DNA from: Lachnospiraceae bacterium
Lineage (GTDB): Bacteria; Bacillota; Clostridia; Lachnospirales; Lachnospiraceae
Assembly: GCA_017624235.1 (NCBI GenBank)
Contig: JAGANL010000039.1
Span: 1-64,000, forward strand
Reading direction: 5' to 3'
Length of the DNA: 64,000 nucleotides
In this document: piece by piece, positions 16,538-26,656 of the stretch
Numbering within the stretch: the stretch's first letter is position 1
How the letters are laid out: every line of letters begins with the position of its first letter
Position numbers and translations under genes: made by a program
Notes under the pieces: generated by a model
Seen by the model: only the letters and a program-made list of their open reading frames with translations
Told to the model about the DNA's origin: nothing
Database searches by the model: none

Positions 16538-18799
16538 ATGATGGCAGATGTAAAAGCATTGGTAGCAAAAATGACATTGGAGGAAAAGGCGGCTATGTGC
16601 TCCGGCGCCGATTTCTGGCATACGGAGAGCGTGGAAAGACTGGGGATTCCGGCCAGCATGGTATCGGACGGCCCTCACGGTCTGAGAAAGCAGGATCTTG
16701 CGGCAGATCATCTGGGGGTGAATGAGAGTATAAAGGCGGTATGCTTCCCGGCAGGCTGCGGAACAGCGGCTTCCTTTAACAGAGAACTGATTACAAGGAT
16801 GGGTGAGGCGCTTGGAGAGGAATGTCAGGCGGAGGGAGTCAGCGTGATTCTGGGACCTGCGGTCAATATCAAGCGGTCTCCGCTTTGCGGACGTAATTTT
16901 GAATATTATTCGGAAGACCCCTTTGTGGCAGGAGAGATTGCCGCAGCGCATATCACAGGTGTTCAGAGCAGGAAGGTAGGTACGAGTATCAAGCACTTTT
17001 TGGCCAACAATCAGGAAACCAGAAGGATGTCCGCTACGTCGGAGGCAGAGGAGCGTACACTTCGGGAAATCTATATGCCGGCCTTTGAAATTGCAGTGAA
17101 GAAGGCAAAGCCGTGGACGGTGATGTGTTCCTATAATAAGATCAATGGTGTCTATGCAGCCGAAAATCACAAGTATCTGACGGATGTTCTGCGGGGAGAA
17201 TGGGGATTTGACGGTTATGTCATGAGTGACTGGGGTGCTGTCAATGACCGTGTGGCAGATTTGAAGGCAGGACTGGATCTGGAGATGCCGTCCTCAGGAG
17301 GCGCCTATGATGCCAGGATTATTGAGGCGGTAAAAAATGGCTCTCTGGAGGAAGCGGTGCTGGATCAGGCGGTAGAGCGGATTTTGAATATTGTGTATCG
17401 TTTTGAAGAGAACCGGGATACGGAGGCGGTATTTGACCGGGATTTGCACGATGCGCTGGCAAGAGAGGTTGCGGAGGAGACAATCGTATTATTAAAGAAT
17501 GAAGGTGTTCTGCCGCTTAAGGAGGAGCAGAAGGCTGTCTTTATCGGAAAATATGCGAAGGAGCCGCGTTATCAGGGAGGAGGAAGCTCCCATATCAACA
17601 GCTCCAGGATTACTTCAGCGCTTTCCATGGCAGCAGGCAATCCGAATGTGGTGTATGCACAGGGATTTGAGGATGACAAGGATGTCATAAATGATACTCT
17701 GATTCAGGAAGCGGTTCAGGCTGCCAAAGAAGCAGATGTAGCTGTCATTTTTGCAGGCTTGCCGGATGCCTTTGAATCAGAGGGCTTTGACCGGACACAT
17801 ATGCGCATGCCCGAATGTCAGAATGTGCTGATTCATGAGGTGGCAAAGGTGCAACCAAATACGGTAGTAGTGTTGCACAATGGATCTCCGGTGGAAATGC
17901 CGTGGGAGCAGGAGGTCAAAGGAATCGTAGAAGCCTATCTAGGCGGTCAGGCAGTGGGCGCGGCAGAATATGATATCCTGTATGGAAAGGTCAATCCGAG
18001 TGCGAAGCTGGCAGAGACCTTCCCGATGAGATTGGAGGACAATCCTTCTTATCTGGATTTTGCAGGGGATGAGGACCGTGTTGTATACAGAGAGGGTGTC
18101 TTTGTAGGCTACCGTTATTATGATAAGAAGCAGATGGAGGTACTTTTCCCGTTCGGACATGGTCTGAGCTATACGGAATTTGCTTATTCCAATTTGAGGC
18201 TGAACGCTCACAGCATGAGAGAGACAGATACCTTAGAGGTGCTTGTCGATGTGACGAATACCGGAAAGCTTGCCGGAAAGGAAGTCGTACAGCTTTATGT
18301 AGAGGATAAGGAGAGTACGATGCCGAGACCGGTGAAGGAATTAAAGGGCTTTGATAAGGTATTTCTGGAGCCGGGTGAAACCAGGACAGTATCCTTTGCG
18401 CTGGATCAGCGTGCCTTTGCCTACTATAATGAGGAAGTGCAGGATTGGTGCGTGGAGAGCGGAGAATTTGGCATCCTCATCGGTGCCTCTTCCAGAGATA
18501 TCCGTCTGCAGGATACCGTGATGGTGGAGGCAGAGCGTCCGAAGAAGAAGTATACGCTGGACAGCACCTTTGGAGATGTGAAGGCTGATCCGAAGGCATA
18601 TGCCTGTGCAAGGGAGATTATGGATGCGTATGAGAAGCAGTGTCTGGGAGATAATGAAGGCGATGCAGGAGCAGAAGCGATTTCCAGAGAAATGCAGGAG
18701 GCTATGACAAGGTATATGCCGCTGCGCGGGGTATTGAGCTTCAGTGAAATCACGACAATAGACGAGCTGGAACGGATTGTGGATGAGATGAACCGGTAA
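16538..18799 (+). CDS. GH3 beta-glucosidase
   Basis: About 753 aa. The start MTLEEKAAMCSGADFWHT motif and MVSDGPHGLR are typical of GH3. The catalytic nucleophile is the Asp of GYVMSDWGAVNDR. A C-terminal GH3 domain and a fibronectin type III-like domain (KEVVQLYVEDKEST, then LKGFDKVFLEPGETRTV) follow; no PA14 insertion is evident. There is no signal peptide, so it hydrolyses imported beta-glucosides or related short oligosaccharides in the cytoplasm. ATG 16538 is chosen from clustered candidates (16532, 16538, 16541) by its spacing from AAGGAG at 16525-16530. Divergent AraC neighbour. Confidence 0.9.
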   Translation: MMADVKALVAKMTLEEKAAMCSGADFWHTESVERLGIPASMVSDGPHGLRKQDLAADHLGVNESIKAVCFPAGCGTAASFNRELITRMGEALGEECQAEGVSVILGPAVNIKRSPLCGRNFEYYSEDPFVAGEIAAAHITGVQSRKVGTSIKHFLANNQETRRMSATSEAEERTLREIYMPAFEIAVKKAKPWTVMCSYNKINGVYAAENHKYLTDVLRGEWGFDGYVMSDWGAVNDRVADLKAGLDLEMPSSGGAYDARIIEAVKNGSLEEAVLDQAVERILNIVYRFEENRDTEAVFDRDLHDALAREVAEETIVLLKNEGVLPLKEEQKAVFIGKYAKEPRYQGGGSSHINSSRITSALSMAAGNPNVVYAQGFEDDKDVINDTLIQEAVQAAKEADVAVIFAGLPDAFESEGFDRTHMRMPECQNVLIHEVAKVQPNTVVVLHNGSPVEMPWEQEVKGIVEAYLGGQAVGAAEYDILYGKVNPSAKLAETFPMRLEDNPSYLDFAGDEDRVVYREGVFVGYRYYDKKQMEVLFPFGHGLSYTEFAYSNLRLNAHSMRETDTLEVLVDVTNTGKLAGKEVVQLYVEDKESTMPRPVKELKGFDKVFLEPGETRTVSFALDQRAFAYYNEEVQDWCVESGEFGILIGASSRDIRLQDTVMVEAERPKKKYTLDSTFGDVKADPKAYACAREIMDAYEKQCLGDNEGDAGAEAISREMQEAMTRYMPLRGVLSFSEITTIDELERIVDEMNR

Positions 18800-18827
18800 G
18801 CGTGTATAAAGCGGTGCTGGATACAGA

Positions 18828-18879
18828 AAAGAGGATGCTGTTTCCGAAAAGAATTTTATCGGAACTGGCATCCTCTTGT
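18828..18879. terminator. Terminator between GH3 gene and pyrG
   Basis: A long stem pairs AAGAGGATGC...TTCCGA with TCGGAA...GCATCCTCTT around an A-rich loop, in the gap between the convergent genes. The A and T content on both sides suggests use from either direction. Confidence 0.75.
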
Positions 18880-18903
18880 TTATACGGTGATATTTGGGTG
18901 GAG

Positions 18904-20511
18904 CTATGCGTTCTTCTGCTCCAGAGCTGCCTTGACAAAGCCCTTGAATAACGGATGAGGCCTGTTCGGTCTGGATTTTAATTCCGGGTGTGCCTGTGTG
19001 GCAACAAAGAACGGATGCTCCGGGAGTTCGCACATCTCTACGATACGTCCGTCCGGAGAAAGGCCGGATAATTTCATGCCGTTCTCAGTCAAAACAGCGC
19101 GGTAATCGTTATTGACCTCATAGCGGTGACGGTGTCTTTCATGGATGGTCTTTTCGCCGTACAGCTCATATGCTCTGGAGGTCTTGTCCAGTACACAGGG
19201 ATAGGAGCCGAGACGTAAGGTGCCGCCGATATCCTCTACGCCGTTCTGATCCGGCATAAGAGCGATGACCGGATGCGTAGTCGACGGATTTAACTCAATG
19301 CTGTGCGCATCGGTATAGCCGATGACATTTCTGGCATATTCCACGATGGAAAGCTGCATGCCCAGGCAGAGTCCGAGAAACGGAATCTTATGTTCCCGTG
19401 CATAGGTGATCGCTTTGATCTTGCCTTCAATACCCCTGTCGCCAAAACCGCCCGGTACCAGAATGCCGTGTGCATCTCCAAGCAGTTCGCTGACATTTTC
19501 ATCGGTTACGGTTTCCGAATCGATCCATTTGATATTTACGGTGGCATGATTGGAAATACCGCCGTGCTTTAACGCCTCTACCACGCTGATATAAGCATCA
19601 TGAAGCTGGATATATTTGCCGACCAGGGCGATGGTGACTTCGTCGGTCGGGGTACGGAGGGATTCTACCATAGATGTCCAGTCGGAAAGATCCGGTTCCG
19701 GGCAGTCTAATTTCAGACATTCGCAGGCAACCTGGGCTAACTGCTCTTTTTCCATGGCCAGAGGGGCCTCATATAAATATTCCACATCCAGATTCTGCAG
19801 TACATGGCTTTTCGGTACATTACAGAACAGGGCAATCTTTTCTTTGATGGCGGTATCTAACGGATGCTCGCTGCGGCAGACGATGATATCCGGCTGGATG
19901 CCCATTCCCTGCAGCTCCTTGACACTGGCCTGCGTCGGCTTGGTCTTCATTTCCTGAGATGCGCGCAGATACGGAATCAGGGTCACATGGATGAGGATGG
20001 CATTCTCATGCCCTACCTCATGCTGGAACTGACGGATGGACTCTAAAAACGGCTGGCTTTCGATATCACCGACCGTACCTCCTACTTCGATAATCGCAAT
20101 TCTGGTTTCTGAGTCGGTAAAGTTACGGTAGAAACGGCTTTTGATCTCATTGGTGATGTGGGGAATGACCTGTACGGTTCCTCCGCCGTAATCGCCGCGA
20201 CGCTCCTTTTGCAGAACGGACCAGTATACCTTACCGGTGGTTACATTCGAGTTCTTATCCAGATTTTCATCAATGAATCGTTCATAATGTCCCAGGTCCA
20301 GATCGGTTTCCGTACCGTCTTCGGTGACGAATACTTCGCCATGCTGAATCGGATTCATCGTGCCGGGATCGATATTGATGTATGGGTCAAATTTCTGCAT
20401 CGTGACCTTGTAGCCACGTGCTTTCAGCAATCTCCCCAAAGATGCAGCGGTAATGCCTTTGCCGAGACCGGAAACGACACCGCCCGTTACGAATACATAT
20501 TTTACTGCCAT
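18904..20511 (-). CDS. pyrG: CTP synthase
   Basis: 535 aa from the chosen start, normal length. It makes CTP from UTP, ATP and glutamine. The N-terminal amidoligase domain opens with [16 protein letters not shown]; then comes [15 protein letters not shown], and the C-terminal class I glutamine amidotransferase domain has GGFGDRG, the nucleophile Cys in FLGLCLGMQ and the His/Glu pair in QAHPEL. The ATG at 20511 follows GGAGAAG; an in-frame ATG four codons earlier is less well placed. Its leader carries a promoter and a start-proximal terminator (20575-20654), pointing to attenuation. Confidence 0.97.
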   Translation of the reverse strand: MAVKYVFVTGGVVSGLGKGITAASLGRLLKARGYKVTMQKFDPYINIDPGTMNPIQHGEVFVTEDGTETDLDLGHYERFIDENLDKNSNVTTGKVYWSVLQKERRGDYGGGTVQVIPHITNEIKSRFYRNFTDSETRIAIIEVGGTVGDIESQPFLESIRQFQHEVGHENAILIHVTLIPYLRASQEMKTKPTQASVKELQGMGIQPDIIVCRSEHPLDTAIKEKIALFCNVPKSHVLQNLDVEYLYEAPLAMEKEQLAQVACECLKLDCPEPDLSDWTSMVESLRTPTDEVTIALVGKYIQLHDAYISVVEALKHGGISNHATVNIKWIDSETVTDENVSELLGDAHGILVPGGFGDRGIEGKIKAITYAREHKIPFLGLCLGMQLSIVEYARNVIGYTDAHSIELNPSTTHPVIALMPDQNGVEDIGGTLRLGSYPCVLDKTSRAYELYGEKTIHERHRHRYEVNNDYRAVLTENGMKLSGLSPDGRIVEMCELPEHPFFVATQAHPELKSRPNRPHPLFKGFVKAALEQKNA

Positions 20512-20574
20512 AGTCTTCTCCATTCTGAAGCAATTTGAAACTTCCTCTTAGTTTGTATAATAGTATAAATAATG

Positions 20575-20611
20575 AAAAAAGGGCGCCGTGAACTAAAGTC
20601 ACAGCGCCTTT
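20575..20611 (-). terminator. Start-proximal attenuator/terminator in the pyrG leader
   Basis: Read on the minus strand, AAAGGCGCTGTGA pairs with TCACGGCGCCCTTT (one bulge) and runs into TTTTTT. The stem begins only about 8 nt after the predicted transcription start. pyrG in Bacillus is known to be controlled by leader attenuation linked to CTP; whether the same mechanism works here cannot be told. Confidence 0.75.
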
Positions 20612-20625
20612 GCTTTGATAAGAAG

Positions 20626-20654
20626 AGTTTAGCACCGGTCAATTTTGTTGTCAA
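20626..20654 (-). promoter_or_regulatory. Predicted pyrG promoter
   Basis: On the minus strand a perfect TTGACA (20654-20649) and TAAACT (20631-20626) are 17 bp apart. The start is expected near 20619, giving a leader of about 110 nt that is interrupted by the terminator at 20611-20575. Confidence 0.75.
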
Positions 20655-20801
20655 TGTCCTTTCTTTTACATATAAAAAATTTATTAAATGAAAATTGTTC
20701 ACGGCATTTTTCTGGCATAATTAAAAGGGTTGTGCTACAATAGAGAGCGTTATAGATTGATTATAGAAGAAAAGGGCGAGAGAAAGCGGCAGGATAAATG
20801 T

Positions 20802-22283
20802 ATGAGAATTGGATTTGATAATGAAAAATATTTAAAAATGCAGTCTGAGCATATTATGGAGCGAATCAATAAGTTCGGTGATAAGCTGTATCTGGAGTTT
20901 GGCGGCAAGCTGTTCGATGATTTTCATGCTGCCAGAGTGCTGCCGGGTTTTGAGCCGGACAGCAAGCTTCGTATGTTAATGAAGCTTTCCGACAGAGCTG
21001 AGATTGTGATTGTCATCAATGCGGCAGATATTGAGAAGAATAAGATACGCGGGGATCTGGGTATTACTTATGATGAGGATGTACAGCGCCTGATGAGGGA
21101 ATTTGAGAGCCGCGGCCTGTATGTGGGAAGCGTGGTGCTGACACATTATGCGGGACAGATGCGCGCAGCGGAATTTAAAGAGAAGCTGGAGAAGAAAAAT
21201 GTAAAGGTATATCTCCACTATGCGATTGAAGGCTATCCGTCCAATATTCCGCTCATTGTCAGTGATGAAGGCTACGGGAAGAACGAATATATCGAAACGA
21301 CCAGACCGCTTGTAGTCGTTACGGCTCCGGGACCGGGCAGCGGAAAGATGGCTACCTGCTTATCCCAGCTTTATCATGATAATAAGAGAGGAATCAAAGC
21401 GGGCTATGCGAAATATGAGACCTTCCCGATTTGGAATATTCCTTTGAAGCACCCGATCAATCTGGCCTATGAGGCAGCTACGGCCGATCTGAATGATATC
21501 AATATGATTGATCCGTTCCATTTGGAAGCATATGGAGAAACAACGGTCAACTATAATCGTGACATTGAGATTTTCCCGGTGTTAAATGCTATTTTTGAAG
21601 GAATTTACGGAGAGAATCCCTATAAATCACCGACCGATATGGGAGTCAACATGGCAGGCAACTGCATCATAGACGATGAGGCCTGCAAAGAAGCCTCTTA
21701 TATGGAAATCATCCGCCGCTATTATACGGCGATGAACGACGTTATTAAGGGCAAGGCGAAGGAAAATGATGTCTATAAGATAGAGCTTCTGTTAAAGCAG
21801 GCAAAGATTTCGACCGATGACCGTAAGGTCACTGTGGCAGCGAAGGAAAGGGCACAGCAGCTTCAGGTGCCGACGGCTGCAATCGAGCTTGCAGACGGAA
21901 CGATTATTACATCCAAGACGACAGACCTGCTGGGGGCATCGGCTGCTCTGTTATTGAACGCATTAAAGTATCTGGGTGGTGTGGATCATGACACGCATCT
22001 GATTTCACCGGAGGCAATCGAGCCTATTCAGGAGCTGAAGACCAAATACCTTGGCGGGAAAAACCCGCGTCTGCATACGGACGAGGTATTGATTGCGCTG
22101 TCCATGTCTGCGATGCAGGATCCAAATGCCAGAAAAGCACTGGAGCAGCTGCCGAAGCTGAAGGGATGCCAGGTGCATACCTCGGTGATGCTGTCTGATG
22201 TGGATATCAAAACATTTAAGAAGCTTGGTGTGGATCTGACCAGTGAGCCTTCGACCAAAGGAAAGAGTATAGCGAATGAGTGA
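20802..22283 (+). CDS. DUF1846 domain-containing protein
   Basis: About 493 aa. The start MRIGFDNEKYLKMQSEHI and the segments LYLEFGGKLFDDFHAARVLPG, VVTAPGPGSGKMATCLSQ and NMAGNCIIDD identify the DUF1846 family, conserved in Firmicutes and streptococci. The GPGSGK loop suggests nucleotide binding, but the function is not established as far as I know. The ATG at 20802 is the conserved family start, behind a weak AGGATAAA; 24 upstream in-frame codons are rejected. Its stop overlaps the ftsH start by 8 nt, so the two are co-expressed, a linkage that may point to a role near protein quality control. Confidence 0.9.
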   Translation: MRIGFDNEKYLKMQSEHIMERINKFGDKLYLEFGGKLFDDFHAARVLPGFEPDSKLRMLMKLSDRAEIVIVINAADIEKNKIRGDLGITYDEDVQRLMREFESRGLYVGSVVLTHYAGQMRAAEFKEKLEKKNVKVYLHYAIEGYPSNIPLIVSDEGYGKNEYIETTRPLVVVTAPGPGSGKMATCLSQLYHDNKRGIKAGYAKYETFPIWNIPLKHPINLAYEAATADLNDINMIDPFHLEAYGETTVNYNRDIEIFPVLNAIFEGIYGENPYKSPTDMGVNMAGNCIIDDEACKEASYMEIIRRYYTAMNDVIKGKAKENDVYKIELLLKQAKISTDDRKVTVAAKERAQQLQVPTAAIELADGTIITSKTTDLLGASAALLLNALKYLGGVDHDTHLISPEAIEPIQELKTKYLGGKNPRLHTDEVLIALSMSAMQDPNARKALEQLPKLKGCQVHTSVMLSDVDIKTFKKLGVDLTSEPSTKGKSIANE

Positions 22284-24330
22284 AAACAATTTGAACCAAT
22301 ATGACGGCGGGCCAATGAACGGATCGTCGGGAAATAATAGGAATAATAATAATAGAAATAACGGCTCCGGCGGCCCGGGCGGCCCCGGAGGCAACGGGGA
22401 TGGGCCCAAGCGTCAGAATCTGCTGATGCTGCTCATTGCATCGCTTGTGACATTGCTCATGATGAGCTGGGTCATGAGCAAGATGACCGGCGCTACTGAT
22501 TTAGAGATCAGCTACAATGAATTTATAGAGAAGCTGGAAGCTGGTGAGATCGAGAGCGTGCAGATTACGGATGACCGGATCAATATTTATCCGAAGAAGA
22601 CAACGCCGAAGACTCCGCAGGATATGATTCCGAGAACCTATTATACAGGAAGGGCAGAGGATGACAGCACACTGACCAGACGGCTGTTAGAGAATGATGT
22701 AGAGGTAGCCAAAGAGATACCGGATAATTCCGGCATGCTGTTTTCCATTCTTTTGACCTATGTGCTGCCGCTGGTACTGGTATGGGTGCTTTTGAGCTTC
22801 CTGTTCCGAAGGATGTCCGGGGGCGGCGGCCCGATGGGCGTCGGAAAAAGCAATGCCAAGGTATATGTCCAAAAGGAGACGGGTATTACCTTTAAGGATG
22901 TGGCCGGCGAGGATGAAGCGAAGGAATCTTTGCAGGAGGTGGTAGATTTCCTGCACAATCCGGGCAAGTATTCCAAGATTGGTGCGAAGCTTCCGAAGGG
23001 TGCACTGCTGGTAGGCCCTCCGGGAACCGGAAAGACACTGCTTGCCAAGGCTGTGGCCGGTGAGGCGGGAGTGCCGTTCTTTTCTCTGGCCGGTTCGGAT
23101 TTTATTGAATTGTATGTCGGTGTCGGCGCTTCCAGAGTACGAGATCTGTTCAAGGAAGCTACTAAAAATGCACCGTGTATTATCTTCATAGATGAAATTG
23201 ATGCAATCGGCAGGAGCCGTGATTCCAAATACGGCGGGGGCAATGAGGAGCGGGAGCAGACCCTGAATCAGCTTCTTTCGGAAATGGATGGTTTTGATAC
23301 CTCCAAGGGTATCCTCATTCTGGGTGCTACCAACCGTCCGGAAATTCTGGATAAGGCGCTGCTTCGTCCGGGACGCTTCGACAGAAGAATCATCGTGGAT
23401 AAGCCGGATCTGAAGGGCCGTGTTGCGATTTTAAAGGTGCATTCCAAGGATGTTTTGATGGATGACAGTGTGGATCTGGATGCGATTGCGCTGGCGACAA
23501 GCGGCGCAGTTGGTTCCGATCTTGCCAATATGATCAATGAAGCGGCAATCAATGCCGTAAAGCATGGCAGAGAGTATGTCTGTCAGAAGGATTTGTTTGA
23601 GGCTGTGGAACTGGTACTGGTCGGCAAGGAGAAAAAGGACCGTATCATGAGCAAGGAGGAGCGTCGTATCGTTTCCTATCATGAGGTAGGTCATGCGTTA
23701 GTCAGCGCTCTGCAGAAAAACTCCGAACCGGTGCAGAAGATTACCATTGTTCCCCGAACGATGGGAGCGCTTGGCTATGTCATGCACGTGCCGGAGGAAG
23801 AAAAGTTTTTAAATACACAGGCAGAGCTTCACGATATGCTGGTCGGACTGGTTGGAGGACGTGCAGCAGAGGAACTGGTATTTGACACAGTGACGACCGG
23901 GGCTGCCAACGATATTGAAAAAGCCACGAATATAGCACGCAGTATGGTGACGCAGTACGGTATGAGCAGGAAGTTCGGACTGGTGGGTCTGGAGACGGTG
24001 GAAAGCCGTTATCTGGATGGAAGAACCGTGATGAACTGTTCTGATGTCACCGCAGCGGAAGTCGATAAAGAGGTCATGGACATCTTAAAGGAGGCTTATG
24101 AGGAGGCCAAGAAGCTTCTGTCCGAAAACAGGGAGATTCTGGATAAGATTGCTGCTTACCTGATTGAAAAAGAGACGATTACAGGCAAGGAGTTTATGGA
24201 GATTTTCCGAAAGGAGAAGGGACTGCCGGAGCCGGAGGAGAAAGAAGATAACGAAGGCAGGGAGGAGATACCTAAAGAGCAGGAAGACGCGGCGGAAGCG
24301 GCGTTGGACAATGGGGCAGCCGAACAATAG
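22276..24330 (+). CDS. ftsH: ATP-dependent zinc metalloprotease FtsH
   Basis: 684 aa membrane AAA+ protease that degrades misfolded membrane and regulatory proteins. Residues 1-45 are an Asn/Gly-rich low-complexity tail, then TM1 (about 50-70), an extracytoplasmic domain, TM2 (about 155-178), Walker A GPPGTGKT (about 245), Walker [13 protein letters not shown], the second region of homology with RPGRFDRR, and the zinc site HEVGH (about 470) with the distal Asp in the M41 domain. The C-terminus is acidic. It overlaps the DUF1846 gene and is followed by a terminator. Confidence 0.96.
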   Translation: MSENNLNQYDGGPMNGSSGNNRNNNNRNNGSGGPGGPGGNGDGPKRQNLLMLLIASLVTLLMMSWVMSKMTGATDLEISYNEFIEKLEAGEIESVQITDDRINIYPKKTTPKTPQDMIPRTYYTGRAEDDSTLTRRLLENDVEVAKEIPDNSGMLFSILLTYVLPLVLVWVLLSFLFRRMSGGGGPMGVGKSNAKVYVQKETGITFKDVAGEDEAKESLQEVVDFLHNPGKYSKIGAKLPKGALLVGPPGTGKTLLAKAVAGEAGVPFFSLAGSDFIELYVGVGASRVRDLFKEATKNAPCIIFIDEIDAIGRSRDSKYGGGNEEREQTLNQLLSEMDGFDTSKGILILGATNRPEILDKALLRPGRFDRRIIVDKPDLKGRVAILKVHSKDVLMDDSVDLDAIALATSGAVGSDLANMINEAAINAVKHGREYVCQKDLFEAVELVLVGKEKKDRIMSKEERRIVSYHEVGHALVSALQKNSEPVQKITIVPRTMGALGYVMHVPEEEKFLNTQAELHDMLVGLVGGRAAEELVFDTVTTGAANDIEKATNIARSMVTQYGMSRKFGLVGLETVESRYLDGRTVMNCSDVTAAEVDKEVMDILKEAYEEAKKLLSENREILDKIAAYLIEKETITGKEFMEIFRKEKGLPEPEEKEDNEGREEIPKEQEDAAEAALDNGAAEQ

Positions 24331-24340
24331 GGAAATACAA

Positions 24341-24378
24341 ACAGCGGACAAAAATGAGATGATATTTTTGTCCGCTGT
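24341..24378 (+). terminator. Terminator after ftsH
   Basis: A perfect 15-bp stem (ACAGCGGACAAAAAT with its complement) closes an 8-nt loop and is followed by ATTTTTGTG. The A run on the other side could also serve the convergent MATE gene. Confidence 0.9.
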
Positions 24379-24394
24379 ATTTTTGTGCGAAAGC

Positions 24395-25735
24395 CTATTC
24401 CTTCCATGAGAGCTCCCGTTTCCATAGCATGTACATGAAGAAGGCGGCTAACAATGCCGTCAGGAAGTCAGCGATGGCCTGTGTAGAGAGAATGCCATGA
24501 TAGCCTAAGAAATGTGAAGCAGCAAGCAGTATGACAGCAAACAGAATCCCCTGGCGGTTTATGGATAGCCAGAAAGCCTGGGCAGCTTTGCCGGCAGACT
24601 GGAAGGTACAGGTGCTGACAAGTACTACCGCAATACATACCATGCTGATCTGCTGTAAGCGGAGCATCAGTGCACCATTTGTGATAATGCCGGCATCGGT
24701 CACGAACAAAGAAACGAGACCGGGAGCCGTCAGACACATTGCCAGACTCATGATGAGAGCGAGCATAACCTCAAACAGATAGCAGAAGCGAAGCGTCCCA
24801 CGAAGCCTGTCCCGGTTTCTGGCACCGTAGTTATATCCGATCAGTGGTTGTGCACCAAAGGCAAAGCCGACCAGTACGAGGGCCGTAATCATATTGATTT
24901 TCATAACAATTCCCATGGCAGCGATTTTGTCATTGCCGTAGGGCAGCAGAAAACGGTTAGTCAGGGCGATGCTCAGGCTCTGCATGAGGTTTGTTATGGC
25001 GGCGGGAATGCCGATGGCAAGGATATCCCGGAACTGTAATGCGGTAATATGTAAAAGAGAAAGCGAGAGTGAAAGACGTCTGCTTTTGGTAAGCAAAATA
25101 AAAATAAAGTAAATGTCCGTAACCAGATTGCCGATGACCGTTGCGATGGCAGCTCCGCGGGCTCCCATACCCAGATACAGGATGAAGAGAGGGTCCAGAA
25201 TCATATTGATGACAGCGCCGAGTATCGAGCCTGTCATGGAGGCTTTTATCAGTCCTTCGGTACGCAGGATGTTGGAGGGGACAAGAGTCAGTATGATGAC
25301 TGGTGCACCAAGGGCAATGACTGTGAAATAATTCTTTGCATGGGCAAAGGTCTGGGCATCCGCACCCAGAAGATACAGAATCGGTCTGTGGAACAGAACC
25401 AGGATAGCCGAACAGACAAGACCCAGCACAATAGCGGCATAAAAGCAAAAAGCACTGATCCGTTTTCCGTCCTCATAGCATTTTTGACCAAATAATCTGG
25501 AGATGGCAGAACTTCCGCCCAATCCAAAAATATCGCCCAAAGCAATCATCAGGGTAAAGACCGGAGCGCCGATAGAAACACCTGCAATCAGTGTCGTATC
25601 CTGTGTACGGGCTATAAAATAAGTATCCACCATGTTGTAGATCAGAGAGACAACCATGCTGAATACAACAGGGAGTGCAAGCTTAAAATAAGCTTTGTGG
25701 ATGGATTCCTGTTCAAATAAATAATTTTCTTCCAT
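24395..25735 (-). CDS. MATE family efflux transporter
   Basis: 446 aa, 12 predicted transmembrane segments in two halves, typical MATE length. Family features are PVVFSMVVSLIYNMVDTYFI at the start and GDIFGLGGSSAISRLFG in the first half. MATE proteins export cationic drugs or metabolites in exchange for Na+ or H+; the substrate here cannot be inferred. GGAAGGAAG precedes the ATG. It is divergent from a Crp/Fnr-type regulator, with a CRP-like palindrome between them, which makes that protein its likely controller. Confidence 0.92.
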   Translation of the reverse strand: MEENYLFEQESIHKAYFKLALPVVFSMVVSLIYNMVDTYFIARTQDTTLIAGVSIGAPVFTLMIALGDIFGLGGSSAISRLFGQKCYEDGKRISAFCFYAAIVLGLVCSAILVLFHRPILYLLGADAQTFAHAKNYFTVIALGAPVIILTLVPSNILRTEGLIKASMTGSILGAVINMILDPLFILYLGMGARGAAIATVIGNLVTDIYFIFILLTKSRRLSLSLSLLHITALQFRDILAIGIPAAITNLMQSLSIALTNRFLLPYGNDKIAAMGIVMKINMITALVLVGFAFGAQPLIGYNYGARNRDRLRGTLRFCYLFEVMLALIMSLAMCLTAPGLVSLFVTDAGIITNGALMLRLQQISMVCIAVVLVSTCTFQSAGKAAQAFWLSINRQGILFAVILLAASHFLGYHGILSTQAIADFLTALLAAFFMYMLWKRELSWKE

Positions 25736-25807
25736 AATATACTTCCTTCCTTTCTGTTGGTATACATCTGTCTGAATGACAGCATATCAAAAAAAGTTGA
25801 AAAATAA

Positions 25808-25823
25808 TGTGTCATATGTCACA
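25808..25823. promoter_or_regulatory. CRP/FNR-like palindrome between the MATE and regulator genes
   Basis: TGTGTCATATGTCACA matches the TGTGA-N6-TCACA pattern at nine of ten fixed positions and is almost symmetrical. It lies 73 bp from the MATE start and 25 bp from the regulator start, where a binding site of the adjacent regulator would be expected. Confidence 0.6.
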
Positions 25824-25847
25824 ATAAACACATAAAGAGTGGGGCAG

Positions 25848-26504
25848 ATGATACCCGTTGCGGAGAAATATGATATGCAGGAGCTTTTTGATTCAGAAAA
25901 AATGAATGATTATCTGGAGCGATACCATATCCGGGAGATTTTTGAAACGAAGGAACTGGATTTTCGCCTTTTCGTCTATGAAAGGGGGGAACTGATTGTG
26001 AATGCAGAGGATACCCTGTCATATTTCCGGTTTATTGTAGAAGGAAGCTTTTGGATATATGCGATTCGGGAGACAGGAAGCTATTTTCGAATCGGACAGG
26101 GAGAAGCGCCGGCTCTGTTTGGAGATGTGGAGTTTGCGTCTGGGGCAGTTTCACCCTTTTATGCGGAAGCAGCGGAAAGGGTTCTTTGCGTGGCACTCTC
26201 GTTTGAACGCTATAGAAATGTGCTTGCCAGGGACGCTTCCTTTCTGTGTTTTGTCATGCGGTCTCTGGCACAAAAGGTGGAAATGTTATCGAACAGGGAG
26301 ACAGAGAACTGTAATCTGACAGAAAGGGTACTTCTTTATGCGGACCGTCATGCGGGCCGGATTGAACATGTAGAAGAGGTTGCGAGACAGCTGCACTGCA
26401 GCAGAAGGCAGCTACAGCGCATTTTGAAGCAGCTTCAGGAGGAGAAAAAGATTGTCAGGCTTGGAAAGGGAAAATATCAATGTTCCATCTGGGAGGAGTA
26501 TTAA
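25848..26504 (+). CDS. Crp/Fnr family transcriptional regulator
   Basis: About 218 aa. The N-terminal 130 residues resemble a cyclic-nucleotide-binding beta roll (YERGELIVNAEDTLSYFRFI, then FRIGQGEAPALFGDVEF), although the typical cyclic AMP contact residues are not obvious. The C-terminus is a short winged helix-turn-helix (VEEVARQLHCSRRQLQRILKQL). There are no FNR-like cysteine clusters, so an Fe-S sensor is unlikely. The ATG at 25848 lies behind AGAGTGGGG; a GTG three codons upstream is possible. It is divergent from the MATE exporter and probably controls it and itself. Confidence 0.82.
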   Translation: MIPVAEKYDMQELFDSEKMNDYLERYHIREIFETKELDFRLFVYERGELIVNAEDTLSYFRFIVEGSFWIYAIRETGSYFRIGQGEAPALFGDVEFASGAVSPFYAEAAERVLCVALSFERYRNVLARDASFLCFVMRSLAQKVEMLSNRETENCNLTERVLLYADRHAGRIEHVEEVARQLHCSRRQLQRILKQLQEEKKIVRLGKGKYQCSIWEEY

Positions 26505-26573
26505 AAAAACGAATCCTGCGGGGTAAATGTATCGTTTCTTTCATAGGGCAATTTGCTTTGGATGCCGGAATGA

Positions 26574-26602
26574 TTGAAAACATACCTCAAATTTGGTATC
26601 AT
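26574..26602 (+). promoter_or_regulatory. Predicted uvrC promoter
   Basis: TTGAAA (26574-26579) and TATCAT (26597-26602) with 17-bp spacing, 55 nt before the uvrC start. Confidence 0.5.
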
Positions 26603-26656
26603 AAAATTGTGTTTTATTGATCATGAATTTGGTGGAAGTAATAGAAAAGGATTTTT

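Noticed and set aside
20575..20654. T-box riboswitch before pyrG
   Set aside because: The leader is far too short before the terminator for a T-box stem I and specifier, and no TGGNACC-like T-box sequence is present.
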